From the NCBI RefSeq assembly GCF_013368755.1, contig NC_049564.1, positions 3,604,001-3,668,000 of the forward strand: DNA of 64,000 bases, given 5' to 3'. This DNA comes from Talaromyces rugulosus (taxonomy: Eukaryota; Ascomycota; Eurotiomycetes; Eurotiales; Trichocomaceae). Position 1 is the first letter of the stretch, and each line of letters opens with the position of its first letter. The notes under the pieces are model-generated. The model was not told the DNA's origin, ran no database searches, and saw nothing but the letters and a program-made list of their open reading frames with translations. Below are positions 20,643 to 30,828 of the stretch, in pieces. A program made the translations under genes and the position numbers.

Positions 20643-22221
20643 AGCGGCCGGTGTGAGAGGGAGAAAAAATTGGTGCTTAATTCACAGATGAATGAATCAT
20701 TGGGCTTCGTCCAAATAGGCCCCAGACGGCGGACAGGCGCAGTCAGCCTTTAGGTAGGTGCGATAGGGAAAGGGCCAGCGAGTGATGGGACTGCCGCAAC
20801 ACGGTGAGTGACACGCTCAAAAAAGCCCGAAGCGCAATTCGATCGACTCGATAGACCGAGAAAAGCCACGTCGAGTGTCGACACTAAGAATATATACGAG
20901 AAGAGGCCGGCGTCAAATTAAAAAAACCCCCAGGGACGACGTGGTATGAAAATCACGGCGAGTCGCGGCGGATTAGGAGGACGGGGGGAGAACGAGACAA
21001 CAAGCAAAAAGCCGAGGAGCGAGCGGTCATGCACCGGCAGGGCAGAGCACACGGGCCAGAAACACGGCAGGGAGATAGTCTCTGAGGAGGCGAAGGCAAT
21101 GAACAACGGTGTGTAGCAGTCGTGATGGTTGGTGTTGGCGGTGGTGGTACTGTTGAGCCTTGACTCCTGCTTGGGAAATGAGGGTGTGGAGCCACGCGAA
21201 GGGGGCGCCTGCCCTTTTCATTCGCCCGCGCCGCGACGGGGAAGGAGCCAACCAGGCCAGGCCCTTCCAATCGGCTTAGTCAGGTGTTTTTAACAACATA
21301 CATGTAAATAATATAAAATAATAATAATAACAATAACAACAATGGCTACTATTGGGTTTGCACCAAAAGATGACAGTCACACTCTTCAAGTGCTATAGTT
21401 ATCGCTGCGATGACGACGAGCTGCATACCAGCCGCACCGATAATCCTTGATAACATGCTTGTTCTCCTCTCTCCATTCTTGGCCTCGGCATACATTGCGT
21501 AATCGCTGGATCTGCAGTACTTTAATCATCCTGTCATACGTACCGCCTACGTATGGATATGCGTAACAGAGACAATACTATGGAATTGCAAAAACGAGTG
21601 TATGTAGTTGGAACTGTAAGTGACACAGGAAACGAAATTGCCTTGATAAAGACAAAAGCTAGCAAATCAAAATGGCAATCAATCAAATGTCAGAACCTGA
21701 GTTGCAAAGTTGCGACGCCGTCGTAATAACTGGCGAGGATATTCCGCCAGAGAAATAGTAGTGCTGAGATGCGACTAGACCGACAAAAGGATCTAGGAAA
21801 AACGTCACAACATTCATCGTGTATGAAAATCCTCCGCAGGATGCAACCGATCCGGACTCCATGCTGAATGCAACGAGAAAAGAAAAGAAAAAGAACGATG
21901 CCAACGATCCTGATATCTACCCGGGAAACCCCCAAATTCGTGAGAACATATCACAAACCAGTAAACCCACCCCAAAACCATGCAAAATAGCAAATGGTGG
22001 TGCCAAGACCGCGCCGCGCGTGAAGAGAAAAAAAATATATCACAAAACAAAAGATGACAAGAGAGTGGAATTATCCATATATGAAAAAGAGAATCAAATC
22101 GAACGATGTGCAAGTCTAGCTTTTACCATCGGAACGAAAACAGGCCGTGAATTAGTGCAACTAAATAAAGGACCAGAGATAGATCGGAAGAGTTTCAGAT
22201 CAAAACACGATAATTGCGAAA
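20643..22221. other. intergenic, SMI1 promoter and decapping-activator 3' region
   Basis: 1.58 kb between two minus-strand genes. 20690-21270 is GC-rich and probably the SMI1 promoter and 5' UTR. It changes abruptly near 21290 to AT-rich sequence with (ATA/ACA)n-like runs at 21300-21345. No gene is recognised; several open frames in 21680-22280 have no family features. Confidence 0.4.
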
Positions 22222-23601
22222 TTATGCCAGGGAACTTTGCATTCCGTTTGGCTGAATGTTGCTCGACAGATCAAGTTTGAGGACTCGCTTTAGGTCGTCC
22301 TCCATTTTCTTCGTATCAAGTCCTCCCGGCTGAGACTGAGAGGGATGGAAGTTCGTGCCCTGAGGAGGTGGTTGATTGTGTCGCTGCTGCGGGATAGAAA
22401 AGCCTTGGTAAGGTGGCTGAAAATAAGGACCATGTGGCATTCGGCCGGCGTTCACTGGTTTGGCGTTAGGCGAGAACTCCTGGCGCAATGCAGATGAGGC
22501 GTTTCGAGGTGGAATAGCGGTGCCGTTGGCATACGCAGAGTGATAATTGATCTTTCCTACATTTGCAAATCGCGTATCCCGCTGGGTGTAGGCAGACATG
22601 GGTGTAGGAGGCCCGGAAGAAGTCTGCAGCGGGGAATCGTAGTTCATGTTGGCACCGTGAACAGTGCCACGGTGTGCTTCTAATGGCTGAGGTGATGCAG
22701 AAGCAGGACGCTGAGGCTTAGGATTTAGCAGTAAATTCTTGAGCTCTTCCGTCTTCATCCTCCGGTGGGCATCGTTCAGATCGCCTGTGGACTGAGAGTG
22801 AACACCACTGGGCCGAAGTGCATTCATTCTGTCCTTGTACGGAGTAGCAAAAGCCGGGCCGATTGGCATCATGTTTCGTTCCGGCTCATCGAGTTCGAGA
22901 GAAAATATGCCATTCGCAGAGCTGTGTGGTCGTTGGTAGGCCTTGGAGTCAGTGTTTGGAGTCCTGCTTTTTGTCACTTCAGGACTCTGCTGAGCTTTAC
23001 TCCTCGCATCGATCGCAGCCTTGAAAAGAAAATCCAGTGGAGACGGCTCATGATTCGAATGAGCCACGGCGGCCTTGGGCTTCGAGGGTGTCATATCAAG
23101 TTCAGGTTCAGTTTCAGTCTCGGCATCTGCTTCACTGTCGAGTTCTAGCGCGGTCGCAAGGCCAGAATCAGGGACCGACTTGGAGAAGAATGAAGGCATA
23201 GGCAGCGCAGATGGTGCAGGAGACGCATGGAAAGTCGGGCCAGCATAGTGCGGACTATCCTTGAGCGGGGGTGGTGAAGCTATGCTGGGCTGGGATGAGG
23301 TGTGTCGATGATTCGAGGTCGAGTTTTGCGTAATATTGTTTGGTCGAGAGTTTTCTTTGGTTTTCTTGGTCGAACGCGTCCCATTCTTCTTTCGAGAAGA
23401 AGCATTACCGTTAACGTCTCCGTTGAACATGGCCCCATCCGTAGCAAAGGCGACTCCGGGGCTCGAGCTCACGGGCGGTGATGAAGGGGGTGTTGTCAGT
23501 AATGCGCCCCTAGGTTCAGCAGAAGGGGCGCTGTTTTGTTTCTTCTGCGATCGCTTCGAGTTGCGCGATGCTTTGGGTGTTGGTGGTTGTTGGGTCGACA
23601 T
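22222..23601 (-). CDS. PNRC-motif protein, candidate mRNA decapping activator (Edc1-like)
   Basis: A single exon, 459 residues, low-complexity Ser/Pro/Asn/Gln-rich throughout. The one conserved block is HYAGPTFHASPAPSALPMPS followed by FFSKS (about residues 118-142). It matches the proline-rich nuclear receptor coactivator (PNRC) motif, whose metazoan PNRC2 and yeast Edc1/Edc2 versions bind the Dcp1 EVH1 domain and stimulate Dcp2. A second likely module is the extreme C-terminus (DDLKRVLKLDL). A Lys/Arg/Ser-rich N-terminus (KASRNSKRSQKK) could bind RNA. Role in decapping is inferred from the motif alone. It is divergent from RBX1. Confidence 0.75.
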   Translation of the reverse strand: MSTQQPPTPKASRNSKRSQKKQNSAPSAEPRGALLTTPPSSPPVSSSPGVAFATDGAMFNGDVNGNASSRKKNGTRSTKKTKENSRPNNITQNSTSNHRHTSSQPSIASPPPLKDSPHYAGPTFHASPAPSALPMPSFFSKSVPDSGLATALELDSEADAETETEPELDMTPSKPKAAVAHSNHEPSPLDFLFKAAIDARSKAQQSPEVTKSRTPNTDSKAYQRPHSSANGIFSLELDEPERNMMPIGPAFATPYKDRMNALRPSGVHSQSTGDLNDAHRRMKTEELKNLLLNPKPQRPASASPQPLEAHRGTVHGANMNYDSPLQTSSGPPTPMSAYTQRDTRFANVGKINYHSAYANGTAIPPRNASSALRQEFSPNAKPVNAGRMPHGPYFQPPYQGFSIPQQRHNQPPPQGTNFHPSQSQPGGLDTKKMEDDLKRVLKLDLSSNIQPNGMQSSLA

Positions 23602-24377
23602 GATTGCGACGGGGTTGGCTTAAAAAATAGGCAGCCGGTTGAAGACAGGTAGGAAATAGGAAAATCAGAATAGACAAGCTATAACTTGGCAGAAAAGGCA
23701 CAGAAATGCTATTAACGTATAGACGGCGATATGTGCAACGAAACCGCCCAGCGGTTGAAGTTCAGGTCAGTCGACGATCAGGCTGACTTGAAATCCGGGG
23801 GGAATGGCGGTGACTATCTGGCTGGAGAAAGAGATAACGGAGGAAGCGCGTGCTGGAGAGAACAGGAAACGGAAAAACAAGTGTGTGTCCTGCGACTGCT
23901 CATGTCTGCATTGTGGGAGAGTAGGTGAGGTGGAGAGGGAATCGAGGATGAGGGCGACGTGAGCGCGAGGTTGGAGGTGGTGATGTTAAAGAAGGACGTC
24001 AGGCTGCGAGGCTGAGATGTCGAAAGTGGGGGTGCTTGTTTGGTTCGGCAGTGTTTGCCACCCGCCCGCTCTCGTCATGGACCTGCCGCATCATACCGAC
24101 AGCTTCTGGTGCCTCTGACCAAACGCCAACCTTCTCTAGGCCTTTGACCTCGAGTCTTTGAGCATTGAAATCAGAAACACCTTGCATCTGCGCGGTTTCT
24201 TTGTTTGTCGAAGCCCCCCCAAGGTCCTTGCCGGCCAGACATATCTATCGACCACGGCCCGCTATCAGCTACAGAATACCATACAAAACAGCTTCGCCGC
24301 TGCACGCCGCCGAACATCCAGCCTGATTTATTTCAACTTTTCCTTTTCTGGGATTCCCTTTTCGACCGCTATCCACC
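23602..24377. other. divergent promoter region, decapping-activator candidate / RBX1
   Basis: 776 bases between two starts. It is GC-moderate, with no repeats and no supported coding frame. Confidence 0.4.
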
Positions 24378-24923
<546 letters not shown>

Positions 24924-25405
24924 GTCCTGAGGATTGAGTGCTATGAATAAAGGTTGCTGGGAGCTTTGTCGTTCTTTGATGCAGATGACACACCTTAAAT
25001 AACGAAATGAAACGATTCACTACGTTACGTTACCGGTAGAATAAAGGAGATTACGAGTTGAAACAAGATATCAGATTAAATCAAGTAAAAAGAAAAGTCT
25101 GGTGATCTTTGGCTATATTATTGAACTACAAAGAACACTGGCAAAAAAAAGGCAGTTGTTATTCCAAAGTATCCTATGGCTGCAAGATCCAAGACATGCA
25201 TCCACCACTAAATTGTTTTGCGTTCTCGTATAGCGCGAAATACGCAGTTCCTATATCAAATAAATCCGAGTAGATATCCAAGAACAGCCATCATCCTGTA
25301 ACAATCCAAGTATTGACAGAATCCCTAACCTCGGCTTTTCATTTCTTGCCTTCTTTCCTTTATGTCCCGTCTCGTACTCCAAAAAAGTAGCGTATACGCA
25401 TGCAA
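24924..25405. other. convergent 3' region RBX1 / SPC1
   Basis: 482 bases, AT-rich, between two stop codons. It contains no recognisable gene or repeat and presumably carries both 3' UTRs. Confidence 0.4.
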
Positions 25406-25848
25406 TCATCCCACCTTGACTCCATCGACAATAATCCCAGGAATATTCCGGCACGCCCCACCCTTGGCAGCAGCAGCTGAGCCCAGCCAGGGCTGCGGAT
25501 TCTGATTATAAAACGACCAGGGCGGGATAACGACGAGGGCGGTAAAAGCGGTGCCGGCGAGGCCGATCCATAGAGTCAGGTAGATGTCCTTCTGGATGAA
25601 TCCGACGAGGAATGCGACAGCCTGGAACAAAGGTCGATCGGTTAGGGTTTTCTGTCTGTCATAGTTGAGGAGAGAAATCAGAAAACATACACCCGATATA
25701 ATTAGAAGCACGGTAGAGAGGATCTCAGCAAGGCGCTGGCCGTGAAAGTCCTGCACTTGGTTAGCATTCGCCCGCCTTTTTTTGAGGGGAAGTTGCTCAC
25801 AATTTGACCCTCAAAGGCATCTTGAAGAGAAGCCTGCAAATTGTCCAT
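25406..25848 (-). CDS. SPC1: signal peptidase complex subunit 1 (Spc1/SPC12)
   Basis: Three exons: 25848-25801, 25750-25691, 25621-25406; 107 residues, the usual size. It is a small ER membrane subunit of the signal peptidase complex that guards against cleavage of membrane-protein segments. DFHGQRLAEI followed by two hydrophobic hairpin helices (LSTVLLIISGAVAFLVGFI and LTLWIGLAGTAFTALVV) and PPWSFYNQNPQPWL, a strong family signature, are all present. The exon 1/2 join gives EGQ-I-DFHGQRL. Confidence 0.95.
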
Positions 25849-26729
25849 GCTGGCGACCGACGGGAGTTGTGTGGTGAATCACTGATAGTTCTTGTCTTGA
25901 CATAGTTGGCGTCAAGCTCCGGGGAAGGTTGGTGGAGACCAGCGGGCCAATCAGAGCTGTCTATAGTATAAATCTTAACAGCATGTTTATTTATTTATAG
26001 AGATGGACTCGGATATTAAGAATTATATAGTATCCAGTGTTGTCCGCAGTAGTGTATAATTAAACATGTAACGGGGTGTTGGTTTGAATTCTATTCATCT
26101 GGAACATATAATATGGACAACATTAAACACATGCATCATCAACGCTTCAATATTTATATATATCAACATTAATGTCAATTAATCTAGCTACCAAGCATAA
26201 AATAGACGATTTTAATTCATCAGTAGATATATAGATTCTAGCTATACACGGTTCACTCAAATAGCACCTGGCTAGTAACAACTTTCCAGCCTCACTCTGT
26301 TCGGATCACATTATTTCCCATATTATTATTACTTAACCATCCAGATGTCTATCTAATCAAAACTGCCAAGAATTCTAGAGCGGCCTCCGAGATGAACGTT
26401 CACGCAGGTTCATTATCATTTAGCTCACCTCGGCACAAAGCCGTGAACGTGGCCTCTGGTCGCCGTTCGCCGGCATTTCATTTAGTATGGTGAAAAGGCG
26501 GGGAATGCCGGTACGAAGTCGACCTGAGCTTTTTTTTTTCTTTCTAAAAGGATGACGAAGGAAGTAGGCAGCCGTTCATATCATATTATGATGACCGTGT
26601 TGTAGGAGCCTTGCAGTAGTAGTTCGCCAAGATGCGACAATAGACGTTTCACCATTTTTCCTTACGGAAAAGGCTGTACTACCTGATTTATCTATTTTGT
26701 TTTGTTTTATTGGCTGGAAAATTATACGC

Positions 26730-26743
26730 CCAACACGTGTTGG
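26730..26743. promoter_or_regulatory. 14-bp palindrome centred on an E-box
   Basis: CCAACACGTGTTGG is a perfect palindrome around CACGTG. CACGTG is the binding core of Cbf1/Pho4-type bHLH factors; occupancy here is inference. It lies about 880 bases upstream of SPC1 and 4 kb upstream of the CRIB gene. Confidence 0.3.
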
Positions 26744-28737
26744 CCACTCAAGAGGCCTGATCTCACCAACAATTGATAAATGGAATCCCGGAACGATCTC
26801 ATTGGGTGTTGACCGTATTGTGCATTAGCTGCAGGTTGGCTGTAAACTTGTAAGTAGTATCATTATTTTCGTTGACTAGTTTTTATTTAGACCAATTCTC
26901 ATGCATAATACATACTCCGTAATATGTAATACGCACTTCAAATTCGAGAAGAAAAAAAAAGAAAAGGTAATAATTTCTGGTTTTTGGGCTTTGATCGCGA
27001 TCGGTTCTTGTCTCAGTCTCAGCTTCGGGAACTGGAGATGATCGACAAGATTGGATATTGTTTTAACCGAATTTTTTTTTTTTACAAAATTAGTCTCATC
27101 TGTTAGTCCTGCCTAAAACAGGACCGGTGCTCGTTGATCACTGAATACTGACGAGTCGGATTGACTGTCAGACTAATTAATCTATAGAAACCGTATAAGA
27201 TGGGCGGTCTAGAAAGGGCTATATCAATTGATCGACTATGAGTCTGTCTGGTCTGGACAATTCGCGTCAATCTGAGCTCATACGTACTATTATTGAGTAC
27301 TATGAGTTTATCCTTAGGTCGCGTGCTGGGTTCTTTCTCTGCGCACAAAAATGCCGCTTTTGCAGCTACTAATATATTATTATGTACGGCCCATACCCCA
27401 AAGAGTTAATTAATATCGCAATGCAGCTTCGTTATTCATACGCCCTGTACAATCTAATTGGATATCACGAGATCGCACAGAGCTGCGGGACTTATTCTAC
27501 TAGTTGGGATGAACTCCGTGGCCAAAGCCCACGCTCAAGCCCCCTGAAAAAGATTAAGTCAATCTTACAACCTTGCAAGTCCTCACCTCGCCGCAGACAA
27601 TCAATAATTTTCTCCGCAACTGAATCTCCACTGTGTGCGCCAGCCCTCTTTGCCCGGTGGGCACTGGGCAGGCGGTTCTCGAAGGCGACGAACTATTATT
27701 AATACGGAAGAACGGAGCATGCATGTTCCCTGTTCCAGTCTTTGTTTTGATTCGCACATAGTACAGAGTATGGAGACGCATGTGGGCGGGATGCTCCGAG
27801 GACATGGTAGTATATGGCGCATAACGGCGTAATAAGGCCATCCTTCCCATGCCCCCGTGTTTCCCCTGGATAGTAGTATTATGATTTGACTGTTCATGAA
27901 CACTACCCGTGTTCATCTGGAGTGCTAGAGAAAAGTCATCGGCAGTTATACTACATAGTATAAACGAGACTAGTATGATATACGCGTATTATATTACGTG
28001 GTGTACTCATAATCTTCAAGTGGCGGAGTATTGTTGGTGGCCCAAACTCCATAAGGCCATAGCTCATTAACGGCGTCAGCTGTCAGTGTCTGTCAGAAAT
28101 AATGTTAAATACAATTGACATTATTGTTATATCCGGAGGGTACGTGATGTAGTACTCGGTATTATAATTATTCTCGTTCCTCCGGTATCTTCGCTATGTT
28201 GATGGTCCGGAGACCTCCGTCACTGCCAGGTGTTATGATAAGCTGCGCCGCACGCATGGGCTTGATAACCGAGATCGACCTTCCCTTTTGGATATCGAAA
28301 GTTGAAACGAGTACGAAGTACCAACAAGGCGCAATCCATCAGCAAGCTTGAGTATATGTTCTGGCGGTCAGTGCTTGTAGTTCAAATGTCAACACAGATT
28401 CTCATATCCACTTGTGTGTCCGTGTCTCGTGGTAGTAATGGCAATGCGGATCCGATCTGAGATGAGCTGATCAGCTCAAGCCCCACCATACTGTCATGAT
28501 TTTCGGTTTGTTGGGTTACTATGTGTTTTTTGAGTGCATGGAGGATGAAGGAATAAAGTATAATACTACTATGCAAAAAGTTGTGTGGACATTATTGCGG
28601 ATGACTCAGACGGTAGCCAATGGTATTTTCACATGCACTGTCATGCATGATATTGCCCAACTAAAATGAAGTACCCAATGGGAAATACGCTGTAAATAAC
28701 AATAATGATAATAAACAATGATGATGATAATATAATA

Positions 28738-28759
28738 ATAATAATAATATTATTATTAT
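28738..28759. repeat. 22-bp perfect palindrome of TAA/TTA units
   Basis: ATAATAATAAT runs directly into ATTATTATTAT with no spacer, giving an 11-bp self-complementary arm. It is part of a longer ATA/ATG microsatellite tract at about 28690-28760. Slippage of a trinucleotide repeat explains it. Confidence 0.6.
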
Positions 28760-29923
28760 ACTACCAACCACAGGATCAGCTTGTCGCTCGGTTGGATCAC
28801 GGACACATAGGTACCGATACGCAGGGCCGCTGGAGTCAATAGTCCTATGCACCATGCAATTAATCCAGCTGCAGGTCAGACTCCTAGGGCTCCTCCAGTG
28901 AGAAAATAATAATACATCCTGATCAGTGGGTCGCAGGAGCTGCAGCCAGGCCAGTGCCGGGGTATTCCTACCTCGTACAGTATATGCCGAGCTGAGACTA
29001 TCGGATGTTTGAAAGAGATGTTCTCCTTTGTGGTATGTTTTTCTTGGCCCAATATAGTGACTGCTTGAACCATGGTTCCTCGAATACAGAATAGAATACG
29101 GTATTGTAAGCGCAATCACAGGGACGCAGCCGCGGCTCGACGACTCGCTTAGCCCTGGCGCTTAGCTTCTCTGGGCCTAGTCTCTCTGCGTGGCCTGTCA
29201 GCCCCACCGGCGCCTCTACCGGTTCCTGGTACGTATTATATTCTTTATTATTACTAGTATTATTATTTTATGAAATGTTTGCCGGTCATTTCCTGCCCTG
29301 CGCAATCGATCTCAGTCCCAATTCCCCCACCTCCGGAGAACGGAGCCAGCCTGTGTGTCATACTTTCTCTCATGGAACCAGGGATGCTGGAGTTGGGACG
29401 CCCAAAACATGGGCGAGGACGCTCCCTGCCTTTGCCGACTAGCCAAACTCAAATTCTTGTTCTTTTTTTCTTGTTAAATGGCCGACCGGCGTATTTCTCC
29501 GTCTTGTCAATTTCTTAACCAGAATTGAGTTTTGGGCGGAACAATCTCGATTCTTGTTTGTAAACTTTGCCGTGTCGATACTTGCCTGACTCGGGCAGAC
29601 CCAACGTGCCGGAATCGCTTGGCGTCACGCCTGCGCTAACCGCTTCCGTCGTCTGTTCTCCGTGAACGACATGATACGTGCTCATGTTTAAAAAAAACAA
29701 AACAAAAAAGAAAAGAAAAAACAAAAACCAAAAGGGCTCATCCTTGTACAGGCCCGTACAAGGTAACGCAAAACGGTTAGTAGTTGCATGCCCCCCTCTT
29801 TCTGCCGTTCGCGCTTCCCAAGGGACGTCTCCGAGTGCAACACTAGTTGTGATTGCGCTGCATGATGCATGCTGCTGCATACTGCGAGGCCAGCCTGCAT
29901 TATTCGCTCGTGGAAAGACTCTA

Positions 29924-29943
29924 CCTAGGACCTAGGACCTAGG
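29924..29943. repeat. three CCTAGG palindromes spaced by one A
   Basis: CCTAGGA is repeated head to tail, with copies at 29924, 29931 and 29938. Each unit is itself a 6-bp palindrome. The function is unknown. Confidence 0.5.
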
Positions 29944-30828
29944 TAAAAACAAAAAAACGAAACAACTTCGAATGCCAGCCGCGTGCGCGCGCGGAGAATA
30001 ACGCTATTTAATAATAACAATAATGTAATTAATTCGGCCCGACTAGTAAGTAATCTTACAGTGGAACGCTAACGGGGCTAAAACCGACTAAATTGCGGCC
30101 TCTTTCTTATGCTCCTAGGAGTAGGGACACACTGGTTGAAGATCAATCCCATGGTAATGAGAATACGGAGAACGGCCTGCGAGCAAGGATAATTAATCAT
30201 TAGTATTGTACCGGAGGATGCCTGTCTGCCTGACCTGGGGATTGGCCGCCTAATAGTGCGCGAATATCGACAGCACAGGAGGGAATAGTAATAAATCATG
30301 ATAGTCAAGAAATAATAACAAGGCTCGGGTCCTCCCTATTCTATTCTCCTACGGAGTACTCTGGTTCTACTTTTGCTATACTCGGTACAGTGCTATACAT
30401 AGCATACCGACATACATAAGCTGCTACCGTTCTCCGCCCCCTGGTAGCCTGTGGGGTCTAAGATAGCCTCTTCCGCCCGTGGCTGCCACCTGCGCCAGAA
30501 CGCGCCTGCGCTTTACTCCACCCACCCGCTCTTTCGGTCTGCCTGTTGTCTCTCTCTCTTTCTCTTCCTCTCTTGCTTCCTCGACACTCTTTGCAGCTTC
30601 AACACTCTTTCTATACATCCAGAACCGCCCGGCCTTGCTCTTACGGCTAACTGGTTAGCTCGTACATGCCATTGGACATATAAAACACAGCACGAGATGA
30701 GGTGAACAACAACACCACTTGAATCCAACCACGCCATCTTCTTTTTTTTTTGTATACTCTATCAAACGATCTCTTGTGTCGTGTCGGAGCAGGCTCCAAC
30801 TGCTGTAACCACCTTCGTTACTGCCAAC

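Larger units (their letters stand above)
25849..30828. other. 5-kb AT-rich region without a supported gene
   Basis: The longest non-coding stretch of the window, between SPC1 and the CRIB-protein start (divergent orientation). Open frames of 65-152 codons occur on both strands but overlap each other, lack family features, and several begin with non-ATG codons. It contains short A/T-rich microsatellite-like runs, a 22-bp palindrome at 28738-28759, an E-box palindrome at 26730-26743, three CCTAGG sites at 29924-29943 and TACTCCGTA/TACGGAGTA elements at 26913 and 30350. No terminal inverted repeats or transposase fragments were recognised. It could be a large promoter, a non-coding RNA locus, or decayed insertions. 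Confidence 0.5.

Noticed and set aside
21683..22280. Open frames on both strands downstream of the PNRC-motif gene
   Set aside because: They overlap each other and the 3' end of that gene, with no domain or codon pattern to support a gene.
26393..26450. Inverted repeat around TGAACGTTCA and GTGAACGT
   Set aside because: Arms are only 8-10 bases with a loop of about 40, too weak to claim a structure or mobile-element end.
27103..29935. Several open frames of 65-152 codons in the gene-free gap
   Set aside because: They overlap on both strands, lack family features or splice support, and some start at non-ATG codons.
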